Origin: Bacteroidota bacterium
GTDB lineage: Bacteria; Bacteroidota; Bacteroidia; B-17B0; Aurantibacillaceae
Direction: 5' to 3'
Assembly (NCBI GenBank): GCA_021323535.1
Contig: JAJONO010000023.1
Span: 38,046-102,045 of the forward strand
DNA length: 64,000 nt
Shown: one piece after another, positions 61,313 to 64,000 of the stretch
Layout: each line of letters opens with the position of its first letter
Position numbering within the stretch: position 1 is the first letter of the stretch
Position numbers and translations under genes: made by a program
The notes under the pieces: generated by a model
The model's input: the letters and a program-made list of their open reading frames with translations, nothing else
The model's database searches: none
Told to the model about the DNA's origin: nothing

Positions 61313-61864
61313 GGTTCTCGCAGAGGACGCAGAAGAAGGCTGAGTTCGCAGAGAAAGATTCGGATTTTTTATGCCACAATGTTTCACAATGACGAAAGAA
61401 GAAGGCCAAAATAAACTTATTCAACTCTGTAATGATGAAGTAAAGGATTCAACATTTTTCTTTTTTCCTACCAGGAAACTGCGTTTCGAAACGACACGAT
61501 TACTAAATGATTACGAAAAAGACGTGAATCTTCCTTTACCGGAAAATGTGAGCATAAAAAATACGATCATAGATAGCAATGGTATCCGTACAGCAAAATC
61601 AAGCTACCTGTGGCCAGAAATTTGTGCTTCGGGAATTAAAACAGAAATCGTCCAGGAAAAAATGAAGACTTAGAAGCGATTTACGAAAACTATCTGCTGC
61701 TGTGTTTGAATACAGGTAAAATCATAGAATTATATCTGGGGAATATTAAACAGTTTTACGGTCAACTTGGACATTTCATTGAGCAGTACAAATTGAAAAG
61801 TCAATCCTGCTAGAATTCCCTATCCTCTACGAACTCTGTTAACACGGCGCTCTCTGCGAGAACC
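61313..61864. repeat. 13-bp inverted repeats flanking a broken gene
   Basis: GGTTCTCGCAGAG (61313-61325) and CTCTGCGAGAACC (61852-61864) are a perfect inverted pair around ~526 bases. They resemble interspersed filler repeats rather than IS ends: no transposase or target duplication was seen. Confidence 0.55.
61371..61813 (+). pseudogene. Frameshifted small gene of unknown function
   Basis: The first frame (ATG 61371 or 61389) ends at TAG 61671 after about 100 codons. From the six-A run just before the stop, the -1 frame continues without interruption: NEDLEAIYENYLLLCLNTGK, IIELYLGNIKQFYGQLGHFI, EQYKLKSQSC, then TAG 61811. One extra A in the run would give one continuous ~147-residue protein. 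The N-terminal part has RLLNDYEKDVNLPLPENVSI. No family is recognised. Sequencing error, genuine decay or programmed slippage cannot be separated here. Confidence 0.55.
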
Positions 61865-61866
61865 AT

Positions 61867-63909
61867 CTAATGTTCTATCACCAAAAACTCCGTTCGCCTG
61901 TTCTTAGCGCGGTTTTCTTCTGAGGTATTTGGGACAATAGGCTTAGCGGCACCAAATCCTTTCGCGTTGATGCGCTTACCGTCGATCTTTAATTCTTCCA
62001 ATACAGTTTTTACCGTAAAGGCACGATTGGTACTCAGGGCATCGTTATCTTTTGCATTACCAACGTTATCGGTATGACCCTGGATCTCTACTTTAATATT
62101 CGGATTTTCCTTAAGGTATTCAGCAAACGATTCAAGAACGATGCGGCTCTCTTCTTTTAAATCGGCACTGTTGGTGTTGTAGTAAATGTTATTGATCACA
62201 AAACTTTTTCCGGGCTGGGCGCGTTCAATTTCCAGCTTAATTTCCTTCTTTATATCGCTCTTGGCCGCTTCATAAGACGTGAGATCCTTTGTACTTAAAA
62301 CTTTTGAAGCAAACGCGAAACTGTCTTTTTTAATAGTGATTAAGAGATCATCTTTCTTTTTAAGATTGATTGCTGCCATAAATTTTCCGGTGGTACTATC
62401 TACTACCGCGTAAGTTTTTTCTTTGGTCTTTGTGTTTTTTATTTCAACTACGGCACCCGGAACATCGTTGCCGCTTTTGTCTTTTATCTCTCCTGTGATA
62501 AACGCTACCTGCTGAGGACGCGCTTCCTGATACAAATCAAAACTGTAAAGATCGTAACGACCAACCCCTTTGCCCCTCACCTTTCCTTCGTCAAAACTGA
62601 AAAAATATCCGCTCTTGGTATCTGTACTTACAAAAAATCCGGTATCATCAGTAGCACCGTTTATAGGCGAACCAATGTTTTCCGGTTCAATCCATTCTCC
62701 TTTTTCATCTTTACGAACGAAAAAAATATCATAGGCACCAAAGCCGAAATGTCCGGTACTGCTGAAGTAAAGCGTTTCGCTATCAGAGTGAATGAATGGA
62801 GTTTTTTCATCTCCTTTAGTATTTACTTTCGGACCCAGATTTTTTGGAACACTCCACAAACCTGTTTTGGGATCTTTTTTAGTGACATACAAATCAATTC
62901 CCCCATAACCACCCGGACGATCACTTGCAAAATAAAGAGTAACACCATCAGCAGCAATAGTTGGCTGACTATCCCAATACTTAGGATCGTTAACGGTCGC
63001 GCTTAGTTTTCTGATCTCGCTCCACGAATCATCCGCAAAATCACTCACATAAATATCGCAGTTTGGCTGCGCGCCGCCTTCCTGCCTCATCATCGCAAAA
63101 TAAAGATGTTTGTTATCAATAGAAATGCTGCATCCTCCCTGGTTATCTTCAGTTTCATTAAATGGATATGTCATTGGCTGCCCAGCATTAAACAAACCTG
63201 TTTTATCGCGTGTTGCAATCATAAATACTTCTTTTTCTTTGTCACTCGCGTAAACTTTATTTGGGTCTTTTATTGGTAATCTTCTCACGAAAAAACATTT
63301 TTTATCATCGGGAGAAACATAGGCCAGGTATTCATCTCGTTCGGTAGAAACTCCTTTCACTACTTTAGGATCAAAAGGAACATTTTTTTTGAGGGCGCTT
63401 TCTTTTTTAGCCGATTTGATCATCATTTTGGCATTGTAGATTTCGGCCTGGTAATCTTTTGCGTATTTGCTCTGATCATCGTCTTTGAACGCGATAAATT
63501 TTTCGAGGTATTTTACAGCAGAATCATTTTTAACCTGCTCATAATAATCGAATCCAATATAATAGTAAGGTTCGCTGTGTACCTGTGGACAAGAACGAAC
63601 GGCTCTCAGGAAATAAGGAACAGCGGGGGTGAAGGCTGCGTTCTCCAGTTTACAGCGCACAACAATTTCCAATCCCATTTTAAGATTAGCCTCCGCGAAA
63701 TCAGGTTCCAGTTCCATCGCTTTTTTAAGGAAGTCCAAACGTTCCGGTTTTTTATATTTCTTTTTGTCTGTACCTTTTTTATAAAGGTCCATGGCCTTTT
63801 TGTTAATGTCCTCGCTACACATTTTTGCTGGAGCGTCGTCATCGTCGTCCTGGGCAGTTATTGAAAGGGAGAGGAATAAAAAAGGTAAGAGAAGTATTAG
63901 TTTTTTCAT
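61867..63909 (-). CDS. OmpA-family protein with TPR, PD40 and regulatory domains
   Basis: A 680-residue envelope protein: signal peptide (LPFLFLSLSITA-Q), an Asp-rich start (QDDDDDAPAKMCSEDINKKA), TPR-like helices (~35-150), WD40-like PD40 beta-propeller repeats (~185-445; FASDRPGGYGGIDLYVTKKD, LYFSSTGHFGFGAYDIFFVR), a carboxypeptidase-regulatory-like Ig domain (~460-530) and an OmpA domain (~565-680; YNTNSADLKEESRIVLESFA, IQGHTDNVGNAKDNDALSTN, NRAKNRRTEFLVI) that binds peptidoglycan. The layout is that of T9SS-associated or PorE/OmpA-like proteins of Bacteroidota, which anchor the secretion complex to the cell wall. Its neighbourhood of T9SS genes is compatible, but direct involvement is inference. 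Confidence 0.9.
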   Translation of the reverse strand: MKKLILLLPFLFLSLSITAQDDDDDAPAKMCSEDINKKAMDLYKKGTDKKKYKKPERLDFLKKAMELEPDFAEANLKMGLEIVVRCKLENAAFTPAVPYFLRAVRSCPQVHSEPYYYIGFDYYEQVKNDSAVKYLEKFIAFKDDDQSKYAKDYQAEIYNAKMMIKSAKKESALKKNVPFDPKVVKGVSTERDEYLAYVSPDDKKCFFVRRLPIKDPNKVYASDKEKEVFMIATRDKTGLFNAGQPMTYPFNETEDNQGGCSISIDNKHLYFAMMRQEGGAQPNCDIYVSDFADDSWSEIRKLSATVNDPKYWDSQPTIAADGVTLYFASDRPGGYGGIDLYVTKKDPKTGLWSVPKNLGPKVNTKGDEKTPFIHSDSETLYFSSTGHFGFGAYDIFFVRKDEKGEWIEPENIGSPINGATDDTGFFVSTDTKSGYFFSFDEGKVRGKGVGRYDLYSFDLYQEARPQQVAFITGEIKDKSGNDVPGAVVEIKNTKTKEKTYAVVDSTTGKFMAAINLKKKDDLLITIKKDSFAFASKVLSTKDLTSYEAAKSDIKKEIKLEIERAQPGKSFVINNIYYNTNSADLKEESRIVLESFAEYLKENPNIKVEIQGHTDNVGNAKDNDALSTNRAFTVKTVLEELKIDGKRINAKGFGAAKPIVPNTSEENRAKNRRTEFLVIEH

Positions 63910-64000
63910 AGTTAAATGTTGTGTTCCCGCTGAGATCCTTCCTTCGTCAGGATAACGGGTTAGAAGGAGGGTGGTAACAGGATGTTATAAGCAAATTTAA

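Noticed and set aside
61371..61813. Programmed -1 frameshift at the six-A run
   Set aside because: The run is read GAA AAA ATG, which is not a canonical X-XXY-YYZ slippery site, and no downstream structure is obvious; decay or a sequencing error is more likely.
61313..61864. Insertion sequence bounded by inverted repeats
   Set aside because: No transposase motifs, no target-site duplication and only ~550 bases.
1..64000. tRNA, rRNA, riboswitch, phage or conjugative elements
   Set aside because: No cloverleaf, rRNA stretch, known riboswitch core, integrase or phage structural gene was found in the gaps or frames.

Overview
The window is a stretch of a Bacteroidota chromosome. It carries gldJ, porU, porV and a porP/sprF-like gene of the type IX secretion system (T9SS), several secreted proteins with the 'FPNP...GIYF' C-terminal sorting domain, TPR-LytS kinase plus LytTR regulator pairs, HU-CCDC81/SPOR and GldJ families, TAnnTTTG-type promoter elements and a general lack of Shine-Dalgarno sequences. 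The order cannot be fixed from the sequence alone. No tRNA, rRNA, CRISPR array, transposase or phage gene was seen.

Region 1 (1-12.3 kb) is the most accessory-looking part. It starts with the 3' part of a large SF1 helicase that ends in an apparently inactivated endonuclease-like domain and a WGR domain. A VOC protein, a 2H phosphoesterase and a T9SS cargo protein follow. Then comes a compact five-gene minus-strand operon (12261 to 4601): a small helical protein, a RavA-like MoxR AAA+ ATPase, a small beta-rich protein, a vWA/beta-propeller protein and a TPR/beta-propeller protein. Its architecture matches the computationally defined MoxR-vWA-beta-propeller (bpX) ternary conflict-type systems, whose function is essentially unknown.

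Region 2 (12.6-30 kb) holds a serine hydrolase, a PAS protein and two separate LytS-type kinase/LytTR regulator loci. Each is divergent from a secreted-protein gene. In each divergent spacer there is a perfect direct repeat (14 bp and 12 bp) with a period of exactly 21 bp, followed by the same -10-type box TAATTTTG. The second repeat fits the published LytTR consensus, so both look like regulator binding sites. Two large SBBP-propeller T9SS proteins share a near-identical C-terminal module.

Region 3 (30-46 kb) is mostly core: a GNAT-nitrilase fusion, a WalJ-like MBL hydrolase, a PepSY-like protein, two secreted proteins, an HU/SPOR protein, carA-hemJ-like, yidC, a dicarboxylate symporter and murF.

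Region 4 (46-64 kb) is a T9SS/gliding and envelope cluster: gldJ and porP-like on one strand, porU and porV on the other, then a peptide-binding lipoprotein, an L,D-transpeptidase, a flippase-like protein, OsmC, an outer-membrane protein, lipA, a frameshifted gene between inverted repeats, and an OmpA/PD40 lipoprotein-like envelope protein. The T9SS genes here would export the sorting-domain proteins encoded elsewhere in the window.
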